The notes under the pieces are model-generated. The model did not search any database. It saw only the letters and a program-made list of their open reading frames with translations, and was not told the DNA's origin. DNA of 42,040 bases from a virus. The stretch spans positions 1 through 42,040 of the IMG/VR virus record IMGVR_UViG_3300046028_003285. The stretch is one strand, 5' to 3'. A program made the translations under genes and the position numbers. How positions within the stretch are numbered: position 1 is the first letter of the stretch; each line of letters opens with the position of its first letter. Shown here one piece after another: positions 1 through 9,000 of the stretch.

Positions 1-2626
1 GAGAAATAACAGTGCCTTCTTTTGCCGATTCTTCGGTTACCGAATCAACAGACCAGTATTGCTCTGGATCAGACTGTTTGGTTTCTTGTAAGTCAGCAAT
101 GTACTGAGCTACTTCTTCTTGGGCTTGACCTTCTTCGGTAACGACTTCAGGTTCTGCTTGGGGTTCTCCTTGCGCCACTTCTCCGCTAACTGCGGCTCCT
201 GGCTGTACAGGTACTTCACTTGTTGTTTGCTCTTGAACGGCATTTGATATGTTTTTTAGTTCTTGGTCAATCGCGGTTATACGCGTTTTTTGTTTATCTA
301 CTAATGAAGGGTCTTTGCCTTCAATTTGTTTTGTAAGTTTGCGCTTCTCTGCAATTAAGTCAAACGCTTTTCTTTGGTTGTCTTCGCTAAGGTCTTGAGG
401 CAACTCCATCGCTATAGCACGGGCCTCGTTAAAATTGTTAATGGTATTTACAGCTTGCTCCTTAGAGAGCTTTCCGTCCATTATCTGAGCCTTTAGCGTG
501 GCAATTAAAGACTTTGACGTAGTTTCGTCTGCAAGGATTTGCTTTACAAGCCTAAACGTTTCGTTTGTATTAGACTTTCCAGTGACATAGTTTGATGTTT
601 GCTGTGCAATATTCACAGCTCCCGCCATCCACATACCACCAAGCCCCTCAAGCATTGCGTCTTCTAACAGCGCCTTTCCAAAATCTTTATCTCCAAATCC
701 TGGCTGCTTAAACAGATCTTTTCCCTTTGCTATTTCGTATGCATCTCTAAACGCAGTATCTGAAATATTTTGAAGAGCACCTGTTTCAAACTCGCTTATC
801 ATTGCACCAGCTGTGTTAGCTGCACCTCTTAAAGCCAAGTTGCTTATCTCCGCATTGATGATTTTGTTAAGTCCTTTTACACCAGCTTTCGGAGCAACTT
901 TTGAAAGTGCACTAACAAATATTGAAGACGCCAACCCCTTGTTAGCACCAAGCCATTGAGTTAAACCAAAGTTCTCGAGCTTCGCCTCCACCAATGCTGG
1001 CCCAGCAGCCATAAAGAACTTTTCTTCTTCTGGAAGATTCTTTGTCTCTGGATTACTGTTCATCTCCTCAAATCGTCTGCCAATACCCTGAGTAGTCATT
1101 GCTGTTACCCTAGCTGCAGCCCCCCCAGGAACTAGTAAAGATGGAATAAATTCTGGAACAGAGAACAATGCCTTCCATGCCATATTCCCCTCGGTTGCAT
1201 ACTCTTTTGAAACACCCTCTGCTTTTAGGTTGTCATATATTTCGTTAAGTAGCTTTGCTGAGTTTTCTTTGGCTTGTGCCTTATCTCCGTAAAAACTTTC
1301 AGAAGCACCCAACGTAGCGATATCAGCCACCTCTGGAAGCGCCGCCATTGCTCCGCCAACCAAATCCTTAGCCCCCTTCAACAGAGAATTGTACAATGCG
1401 CTAGGAATGTTTCCGTTGTATGACAAAAGACGAGTGTTCTCTCCCACCGCTTTCTTAACTCCCTCATCGGCCAAAGCACCTATGCTCTTGGCGTACTTAA
1501 CTCTTTCGTCAGCTCGCGCTTGCAAGTCTTGATATCTTTGAGTAATTGAGTTGTACGTTTCCTCAATGTCTGGAGTGACGCCACTTACCGCAACTATCTC
1601 AGAAATCTTTTTGGCTTCTTCGTTTAATTGGGCGACCTCTTTATTGATATCGTCTACAGCCTTCTTTGTGTTGTTTAATTCGTCATTTGCAAACTTAATA
1701 GAATTGTCAACCATCTCTTGGCTGTACACTCTTTTAAACTTACCCTCTTCTTGTGGAGAAATACCATCTCTTGACATCATCAAGAATTCCATTGGCGTAA
1801 TAGGTTTCTTTTCTACACCAGCAGACTTGCCCATTAAGAATGACTGAAGCTTGTCAGCTTCTTGCTTTGCCATTCTCTCGTTGTCTGTAGTCTGTATGGT
1901 GATAGAAGACCCATCGTCCGCGATAGCTCTAATATCTCCAAGACCTAATGCCTTTTGTGTTTTACTAGGCTCAATCTCAAACCTAACACCAAGATTCCCA
2001 TACTTTTTTGTGAGGTCAGATAAAATAGTCTCTCTGGTTCCTCTATTTAAATCAAGATCTTCTGGGGCAACCTTAGACTTTCCAAACAACGCCTTGTCGG
2101 CCTCTTCTTTGGGGACGGGCTTGAATCCCGGCTTAGATGCAGCAGTAAGTGCACCAGCTGCTAGATTTACTTCTGATTGAAGTTTCTCCTGCATTGTTGG
2201 CTGTTGATCAACTACGACAGTCTCTTGGACGGCGCCTCTGAAAGGCATCATCATCTCAAGATCCTTTTCGGTCAATTGTGCAGCAGGTGCTGCAGGGGCT
2301 ACAGGCTGAGCAGGTTTACCCTTGACGTCATACCTTTTTCTTGCAGAAGGCGCCGGCGCCCCATCTGGGCCCATCGCTCCAGTAGCCGATGAAGTAGCTT
2401 GCTGACCTTGTTGAGAAGGAGAAGCCGATTCTTTTTTTTTTACTTGTGTAAAGTACTTGCCCTTAAAGTCGTTAAAAGATTTTGTGTACAAACCTTGGTC
2501 ATACACGACTTGATACAACTTAGACATATTTTGCTCGTCAGAATATTTACTAACGAATTCATCGTATGATTTTGTGTAAAGACCATTGTCTTTAACTACT
2601 GAATAAAGGTTTTCTATTTCTGGCAT
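1..2626 (-). CDS. large virion (internal/ejection-type) protein, partial
   Basis: The open frame runs from ATG at 2626 off the left window edge, at least 875 codons. Residues 7-20 and 37-50 are a duplicated motif, LYxVVxDxGLYTKS, of a kind found at the N-terminus of very large Bacteroidota phage proteins. A Pro/Ala/Gln-rich linker follows, then long helical regions and an Ala/Gly-rich, partly hydrophobic middle (around residues 400-650). It is the last visible member of the virion operon and starts 1 nt after the preceding stop. Position and composition suggest an internal or ejected cargo protein. No catalytic motif is visible in the part present. A run of ten A residues lies in the coding strand (2432-2441). 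Confidence 0.6.
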   Translation of the reverse strand, partial: MPEIENLYSVVKDNGLYTKSYDEFVSKYSDEQNMSKLYQVVYDQGLYTKSFNDFKGKYFTQVKKKESASPSQQGQQATSSATGAMGPDGAPAPSARKRYDVKGKPAQPVAPAAPAAQLTEKDLEMMMPFRGAVQETVVVDQQPTMQEKLQSEVNLAAGALTAASKPGFKPVPKEEADKALFGKSKVAPEDLDLNRGTRETILSDLTKKYGNLGVRFEIEPSKTQKALGLGDIRAIADDGSSITIQTTDNERMAKQEADKLQSFLMGKSAGVEKKPITPMEFLMMSRDGISPQEEGKFKRVYSQEMVDNSIKFANDELNNTKKAVDDINKEVAQLNEEAKKISEIVAVSGVTPDIEETYNSITQRYQDLQARADERVKYAKSIGALADEGVKKAVGENTRLLSYNGNIPSALYNSLLKGAKDLVGGAMAALPEVADIATLGASESFYGDKAQAKENSAKLLNEIYDNLKAEGVSKEYATEGNMAWKALFSVPEFIPSLLVPGGAAARVTAMTTQGIGRRFEEMNSNPETKNLPEEEKFFMAAGPALVEAKLENFGLTQWLGANKGLASSIFVSALSKVAPKAGVKGLNKIINAEISNLALRGAANTAGAMISEFETGALQNISDTAFRDAYEIAKGKDLFKQPGFGDKDFGKALLEDAMLEGLGGMWMAGAVNIAQQTSNYVTGKSNTNETFRLVKQILADETTSKSLIATLKAQIMDGKLSKEQAVNTINNFNEARAIAMELPQDLSEDNQRKAFDLIAEKRKLTKQIEGKDPSLVDKQKTRITAIDQELKNISNAVQEQTTSEVPVQPGAAVSGEVAQGEPQAEPEVVTEEGQAQEEVAQYIADLQETKQSDPEQYWSVDSVTEESAKEGTVIS

Positions 2627-2627
2627 A

Positions 2628-3995
2628 TTAGTCTAAGACCCCTCTTTTAGTGGTGTTTTGATTGTTAAAAAATGCTTGTTCATAGCTTATTGATTGCCCG
2701 GGAGTGAGAGTCGCATTAAGCAAATCGTTAATTAACCTTTTTGCATCGTCTCCAGAACGCGTCAATGGTTCCCTAATAGTTTTCGTCTTTCCTGTTTTAG
2801 GGTCAACAAAATCATATTCTACATCAACTTCAATTCCCTTTAGTGGATTTCTATTTTTGTCCGTACCTTCTAAAGGCTTAACAGATACAACTTGAACGTC
2901 TTTGTTGTTTATTTTTAATGGCTGGTTGAGTATATACGCCCTGTACGAGTCTGGATCATTATATATCATATTGACCAGCTCTTTTCTGTTGTTAACACCA
3001 CCGGCCCCGTCTCCGCCACCTTCCCCTGACTTACTAGTCTTTTCTACCGGTCTTGGCTGCTCTTTTTCTACGTCAACTCTTGAATCAACAAGCCTGTCTA
3101 ACACGGCTCTCGCCTCGTCCTCTTGAGCCTTTGTTAACTTAGGAGTAGCAATTCCATTTGGTCCTTGAACCAACTGTATAGCTTTACCACCAGCCGCTTC
3201 AATTTCTTTCTTTTGCTGTGGTGTCTCGTAGAACTCATATCCACCAACGTAGTCAGCCAATATACTTGCAGCGCCTCGTGGGCTTTGCATTAACGACTTG
3301 GTGAAGTTTGCCTTTGCCTTCTGATACTCAGCCTTTAGCTGTGGAGATGTAGTCCAATATCCACCCAAGTACTTCGATGTCTCGCCTAGTCCTTTGGTAA
3401 ATTTTTCTACTTCAGAAACGACGTCCAATCTTTCTGGGGTCTGGTTCTCTGGAATAAGCATTGACTTGAAGTCTACTACCATTCCAGTATCTGGATCTGT
3501 CATTACAACACCATTGGTGGTTGGGTCTACAACCAACTGCTTGTTAGCAACGTCGGCTAGCTTTGACTGTTTATCCAAAAAGAACTCACCAAGCTTTGAT
3601 GCCTTAGGATCGTTCAAGTACTCAATCTGCTTTGCAATAATATCGTTGTAAGACTTTGAGAATTCACCCAGATACTTCCAGTCTTCAGACATTCTACCGA
3701 CACGAGCCTTATACTCTGTTGGTGTAATCTGTCCGTTCATCAACTGTTTCTTCAAGTCCAACGTGGTGCTACGAACGCGATCGGCTCCGTTAAGGATCAA
3801 TTCGTTGAAACTACCAGATTGACCGGGCTTGTATTCTTTAGACGCAGTTACTAGATCGTCTGCTGATTTCTCGAGAGATTCTCTTTGTTTCTGTCTGTCT
3901 GTTTCAATGGCGTCAATATCCGTGATGGCACCCTGTGCGATCTTGAGCCAATTTACTGGTTCGGGCCTGCCTTGGTATCCTAAGTATTCTGCCAT
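2628..3995 (-). CDS. putative internal virion / cargo protein
   Basis: 455 aa, mostly helical and charged, without signal peptide or membrane segment. The N-terminal 130 residues look coiled-coil-like (many K/E/Q, periodic L/I). A Gly/Ser/Asp-rich linker at about residues 318-335 separates two parts. It lies between the Ala-rich protein at 3999 and the very large protein at 2626 with gaps of 1-3 nt, so the three are probably translated together. In Bacteroidota podoviruses this position after the stabilisation protein is usually held by capsid-internal proteins ejected with DNA. I do not recognise a specific family; the role is inferred from position. Confidence 0.55.
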   Translation of the reverse strand: MAEYLGYQGRPEPVNWLKIAQGAITDIDAIETDRQKQRESLEKSADDLVTASKEYKPGQSGSFNELILNGADRVRSTTLDLKKQLMNGQITPTEYKARVGRMSEDWKYLGEFSKSYNDIIAKQIEYLNDPKASKLGEFFLDKQSKLADVANKQLVVDPTTNGVVMTDPDTGMVVDFKSMLIPENQTPERLDVVSEVEKFTKGLGETSKYLGGYWTTSPQLKAEYQKAKANFTKSLMQSPRGAASILADYVGGYEFYETPQQKKEIEAAGGKAIQLVQGPNGIATPKLTKAQEDEARAVLDRLVDSRVDVEKEQPRPVEKTSKSGEGGGDGAGGVNNRKELVNMIYNDPDSYRAYILNQPLKINNKDVQVVSVKPLEGTDKNRNPLKGIEVDVEYDFVDPKTGKTKTIREPLTRSGDDAKRLINDLLNATLTPGQSISYEQAFFNNQNTTKRGVLD

Positions 3996-3998
3996 GTC

Positions 3999-4790
3999 TT
4001 ATTTAAATGGTGTTACTAATCCAGGAAAGTATCCATAAGGCGTATATCCAGGAGCGTAAGAAGAATCGCCAAATTGTCTAGTCCCGGCAGGCGCTAACGA
4101 CGGATTCATCATTGGTCCGTACTGCTGAGTTACAGTTGGTTGTGTCTTAAACGTGGATTGTGCTGATTTTAATGCGTCAGAGCTTTCTTTAAGCGATACT
4201 GCATTTGTATATGGAGTTGGCTTTGTGATGCTTTTGCTAGCATCGTACAATGGCTTAGCCTCTAAGTATTGACCATATCCAGCCTGAAGAGCGCCAAGTC
4301 CAGCTCCAATTGCTTGGTTGGCAATTTGTCTGTTCTCAGATGCTGCCAGCTGTGCTCCCTCTAGCTCTCCTGTTGCAATGCCAACTTCTCTACCAACTTT
4401 ACGTCCCTCGATTTGCTGACGAGTTTGTGCACGCATCAAGTCTCTTTGGTATTCTTGGTTCTGAAGATCTGCGCCTAATTCCAAGTTTGCTTGGTTTGAC
4501 TGTTGTGTAAGTGTCGGAAGACCGCCGATAACGCCAGCCGCCCCTGCTCCCTGCAAGGCCTCTACACCGGTAGCTACTTGTTGTTGTACGCCTTCTTGTG
4601 CTAGGTCGTATCCCATAGTTGGAACCTGTAGCCCAGCCGAATAATCTGTTTCTGAAATGTTACGAAGCTTAGCCGCTGCGTCTTTTGCGGCGAAATCTGC
4701 TTCTTTTCGACGCTTATTTGCGGCGATTGCCTGCCCAGCACTTGCTGCGGCGGAAGCTCCTGCAATTATCAATGATGTTGTTGCTGCCAT
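3999..4790 (-). CDS. Ala/Gln-rich internal virion protein
   Basis: 263 aa. It starts with a mildly hydrophobic small-residue helix (residues 5-25: I, A, G, S), then a long helical Q/A/E-rich segment (about 26-175) and a Pro/Tyr/Gly-rich C-terminus. The pattern of a small-residue helix followed by a coiled coil is typical of membrane-active internal proteins of short-tailed phages (analogous to T7 gp14). That comparison rests on composition and position, not homology. It ends 3 nt before the 455-aa gene and begins 1 nt after the acetyltransferase stop, so it belongs to the same cistron chain. Confidence 0.55.
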   Translation of the reverse strand: MAATTSLIIAGASAAASAGQAIAANKRRKEADFAAKDAAAKLRNISETDYSAGLQVPTMGYDLAQEGVQQQVATGVEALQGAGAAGVIGGLPTLTQQSNQANLELGADLQNQEYQRDLMRAQTRQQIEGRKVGREVGIATGELEGAQLAASENRQIANQAIGAGLGALQAGYGQYLEAKPLYDASKSITKPTPYTNAVSLKESSDALKSAQSTFKTQPTVTQQYGPMMNPSLAPAGTRQFGDSSYAPGYTPYGYFPGLVTPFK

Positions 4791-4791
4791 T

Positions 4792-5199
4792 TTATAATAC
4801 TTTAACTAGCTCTGTACACCCAATGCTACCCTTTTGAAAACCACACTCAACATACTTATTGATGAGCGCTTCGTTCCTTAGTGACACGTAGGCATACTTT
4901 GCACCGTTTTCTTTTCCGTATTCTGACAGAGTGTCTATCAAGAACTTAATCGCGTCTTTACGATCAATCTCCTTGTATTCAATGTTAGATACAATAAACT
5001 CTATCCAAACAGCTTTTGAGTTGGTAAAGTAAATGTACCCAGCACAGATGTCAACACCATCTTTTGAGACCATGATGCCACCTCGTCCGTCATTTGGCAA
5101 GAAGTCTCTACCCGGCGCTTCCCATCTCCACTGCTTCCACCACTTGGTCAAAGTGATGTCGTAGTCTTGATCGGTTAACGGCCTTGCGTCGAAACTCAT
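4792..5199 (-). CDS. GNAT-family N-acetyltransferase-like protein
   Basis: 135 aa with the order of elements of a GNAT fold. An N-terminal helix region is followed by a strand with a glycine-rich turn and an A-G-Y-I-Y-F strand (about residues 52-60). The hydrophobic strand VWIEFIVSN (about 66-74) follows, then a helix (KDAIKFLIDTLSEYGKEN) and the ending YVSLRNEALINKYVECGF (about 100-120), where GNATs have the last helix and acetyl-CoA contacts. Small GNATs occur among phage virion genes; the substrate is unknown. It has its own -7 box 7 nt upstream of ATG (5207-5214), so expression may be uncoupled from the upstream tail gene. Confidence 0.7.
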   Translation of the reverse strand: MSFDARPLTDQDYDITLTKWWKQWRWEAPGRDFLPNDGRGGIMVSKDGVDICAGYIYFTNSKAVWIEFIVSNIEYKEIDRKDAIKFLIDTLSEYGKENGAKYAYVSLRNEALINKYVECGFQKGSIGCTELVKVL

Positions 5200-5206
5200 T
5201 GCTACG

Positions 5207-5214
5207 CAAAGATA
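5207..5214 (-). promoter_or_regulatory. -7 promoter element TATCTTTG
   Basis: Match to the Bacteroidota consensus TAnnTTTG, 7 nt upstream of the ATG of the GNAT gene at 5199. No clear -33 TTG was found. Confidence 0.5.
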
Positions 5215-5220
5215 GCGAAG

Positions 5221-5985
5221 TTATGGGTAACTTTTGAATACCTGTGAAGAAATTGCAAATAATTCTACAGCAGTAGAGCTAGTATTCTCAAGCAGTACCG
5301 TCATAAAGTATCCGCGTGCACCATAAGACTCTGCAACTGCGTTTTTGACAAACACAATAAAGTTTCCAGCTACCGGCACAGTGCCACCAACTACCATGTT
5401 AATGGTAACAGATGTTGCGTTGTGTGCAGTTACGACACCAGATATAGTCAGACCTCCAACGGATCCAATGTATATGGTGTCTCCAATGCTTACAGTGGTT
5501 CCAATTCCAAACGCAAAGTCTATTCTGTAGTTTCCTGCGGATATAGGCGTAACGGCAGACGCAGACCCAATGCCCTGTGTAGACATGGCCTTCAAGTCCA
5601 CGGTGTCCGGGTTTCTACGGATGTATGTAAAGTAGTCCCCCTCCTTCAACTCAAAGTACGATGCCTCCATTACGCCAGAGTTTAGGTCTGTGGTAACGGT
5701 CGCCTTCCATGGAGAGTCGGTCTCACACGCAAGCGTCTTGAACATCTTAGACTCGCTAGGCGCATCGTTGAAAACCACAGTTACGGTAGATGGGTCTGGA
5801 TCGCTAGGGAGTAATGGATCTTTATACCAGTTGTTTCTACGTTGATTCGTGTTGTGCTTCCATAACTCCCCAGACTTGAACGTGTACAAAAAGTTGTTCA
5901 TGTTTGTCATCCACTCGGGATAGTAGGAGTGGAAAGATGTCCACCCATCGAGCATTGGTGAGTATGTAAGAGTATAGTTAGCCAT
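5221..5985 (-). CDS. conserved tail/structural protein
   Basis: 254 aa, beta-rich, aromatic N-terminus (LDGWTSFHSYYPEWM, about residues 13-27). It lies directly after the stabilisation-protein gene, and its own -7 box sits 4 nt before the ATG. The middle (about residues 155-225) is Val/Thr/Ile/Gly-rich, like a beta-sandwich. Proteins with this N-terminus commonly follow the large stabilisation protein in Bacteroidota phages; the exact structural role (collar or tail) cannot be told from sequence. No membrane segment or catalytic motif was seen. Confidence 0.6.
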   Translation of the reverse strand: MANYTLTYSPMLDGWTSFHSYYPEWMTNMNNFLYTFKSGELWKHNTNQRRNNWYKDPLLPSDPDPSTVTVVFNDAPSESKMFKTLACETDSPWKATVTTDLNSGVMEASYFELKEGDYFTYIRRNPDTVDLKAMSTQGIGSASAVTPISAGNYRIDFAFGIGTTVSIGDTIYIGSVGGLTISGVVTAHNATSVTINMVVGGTVPVAGNFIVFVKNAVAESYGARGYFMTVLLENTSSTAVELFAISSQVFKSYP

Positions 5986-5989
5986 TACA

Positions 5990-5997
5990 CAAAGTTA
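5990..5997 (-). promoter_or_regulatory. -7 promoter element TAACTTTG, leaderless-type
   Basis: TAnnTTTG match ending exactly 4 nt before the ATG at 5985, in the 17-nt gap after the stabilisation-protein stop. Confidence 0.55.
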
Positions 5998-6002
5998 CGA
6001 CA

Positions 6003-9000
6003 TTAGCAGGCTTGAGTTAGTATCCATGCCGTTCCGCTCCATTGGTGTGCGTTAAGCAGATCAGCTTGGTTCTTATAGAATCCAGCTGGTGCAACCGTAG
6101 TTCCAGATGAGTTCAAGTACAGTGTACCACTTACCCCGATAGTTCCATTGGTCCAGTATGAGTAGTAGTTGGTGTCTGCACAAACAACTGGCTTAGTACC
6201 TGCGTCTGTCAAGAACACCTCGGTCAATGGAGCAGCTTCGCCTGTACACAGAGCGCAGCTAGCAGATGTAACCAATGTGGTTGGAACGGTAAACGTAGCA
6301 GTCTGTGGAAGTAGGTCAGCAGTCTTAGTCCAGCAGTTCCCGTCGCTTGTCTTAAAGATGGTTCCGTTTGCAATCACACGAACTACCGCATCATAGAGAA
6401 CTGCACTGTACGTGCTGTTACACAACGTGGCTTGGTAGTATCCACCAGCAGGTGGTACTGGAGGTGTTGGAGGTGTAGATCCGCAGTTAAATACTGCCAA
6501 AACTACTCCATCATTAGAGATTTGGCAACTTTGATTGTTGTTGGTCTTATACCAAAGGCTTCCCCCAACAAACACATTACCGCCTCTAGACTGCAAGTAA
6601 ACGGTGTCTCCAACGATTGGATATGTGTAGTATCCGTTGTGGTACAGGTAGTCCCATCCAAGAACTAACAAACCACACGCAGATGCAGACGTAGCCTGTC
6701 CGTTAATAAACACTTCAAATGGTGTTGCAGGCGTATCATTCAATATTGAAGATATTATAACTTGTGTAGATGGTCCGGTACCAAAGCAGTTAGTTGCTGT
6801 GAATGTCGCTTGATACTCGCCAATGCCCTCTACAAGTCCATTTATTATTCCAGTCTCCATATCGAAAGAAAGACCAGGTGGCAATGAAAATCCAGAACAC
6901 CCGCCATTTGCAATAATAGTTGCATCGTCAGATCCAGATATTATAGACACTGTTCCTGATGAAAAACATCTTTCTACTGTTTCGGAAGTAGAAACTACAA
7001 CATTTTCGTAGTATCCAGTTTCACAGTTGGCTCCATAAAATACAGCTCCATTAGATCCGCCATAAAGAGTAAAAGAGGTGCACGAAGATACCAAGTTGTA
7101 GCTAGTTGGGCTGTTGGTGGCTGGAACTTTTAAGTTTACAGACTGACCAATAATAAACTCCATATCTGAAGCTGTAACAATTGGAGGAACTGTCTCAGAG
7201 CATACGCACGTAGCAATTTCTGTGACAACGCCACTTGATGTTACAAAGATTAAATTAGTTCCTGTTTTGTGATATGCATTTCCTCCATTGTACACAGTAG
7301 CGCCAGCAGCGTCGTTATATATCGTACAGCCAACAAGTACAGATCCACCGTCGGCGTTGTGGTACTTTGTGGTTGATGGAGTCTGTGAGCAAACGTTCGC
7401 AATGGTACCATTGGTAGTGTCAAGAGTAAATGAACTCAAGGCAGCACATGCGGTAGTAGCTGTCCAGCTATTTGATGATAGTGGAGAGTAAACAGTAAGC
7501 ACAGTTTCTTCCGTAGACGTTTTAACAAAGCTCAAAGTTCCTGTACTGTTGTTGACTAAGCCATTGTAAGGAGCCGATAAGTTAATATCTTCCTCTGCAA
7601 CACCGGCAGCAATCAACGCATTGTAGTTAGCCAAACTATTAAGACCAACATACCCACTGTCTGCAACTATATTTCCGCCGATGGTAACAACGAAACGATC
7701 AGGAGTAGACTGCGCATCATAAGTAAACGAAGCACGTCCGTTTCCGGCGCCCATGTTTACGATGGTAGGTGTAGTTGTAGCTTCTCCGCTGTAAGATATA
7801 GAAGATCCACATGCCACGGTATTTCTGTAGTCCCAAACCAAGTACAGGTACGACTCGTTAGAGGGAGCTGTATACACAAACGTTCCGCTGTACTCTGAAC
7901 CAACAAGCGACATGGTTACCGGTGTTCCAAGAGAGATAACAGTTGCGTAGTCTTCCTCAGTGTACTCTGTGTTAGACACTAAGTAGTATACCTTGTTTCC
8001 GGTTGACGGAATGAATGGATTCAATTCGGCGTTTAAGGTAGATGCGTTGTCCTTGTATGCGTAAACAGTAACAGTGTCTCCAGGAGCTGGAATTCCATTT
8101 GTTCCAGCCACATCTGAAGTGGTATCGAACAACGCTACATCGACTGGCTTGAATATGGTGTCGTTAAACTCGTATCCTAGCGTTCCAGATCCTGTGTAGT
8201 TGTATTTCTGGCTTCCTACCTTCCCGCTCTCTTTTGGATCGCCCACAACGAATGTAGAGCGACGCTTGATAACGGTAGCAGTCTGTGTGATCGTAAACGT
8301 TCTTACAAGTCCACAAGATGCAGTAATTGTAAGAGTGGCAGTACGAGAAACACCTGTGTTGTTGGCGGCGATATCTGCCTCTACGTCTTGGTTTCCAGTG
8401 CCGCTAGATGGAGCTACAGTCATCCATGCCGGTATGTTTGTGATAACCCATCCAGAATTGGACTGTATGTCAAAGATATTCTTGGTTTGGCCCGACTTGT
8501 CAACGGTCAAAGAAGAAGGCGTAACGGTCAATTCACAAGGAGACGCAGTGTCGTCGTTAGACGCGAGCACGTACATCTGATTGTATGGATCAAAAGTTCC
8601 GATCTTCTGTCTATTAATACCAGCGATGAACAGGTCCTTGAACCAGTCTCGCATGCCCTGCATAGATATTTCTTGGATACTATTTCCAGAAATTGATAAT
8701 GCAACACCACGGCGGGCGTCAGTAAAGAATAAGTTTTCACCCCACACAGCAAAGCTCTCTGGGTTTAAGCTTATTCCGTATTCTCCTGGAAATGAAATTT
8801 GCTTTCCTAAAACTTCCGGGATGCTAACGATAGATCCTCCACCAACAGAGTCGCTGATCAAGTTCTTTTCGTATAGAACAACAGACACTTTGTTTTCTTG
8901 GAATACTACCAAGTCGGTATCTCTGGCGTAAAGCTTTTGGATACTTCCAAAAAACCGGTCCACGTACTTAAAGTTTGCGGTAGACAAGTTGAACTCATTA

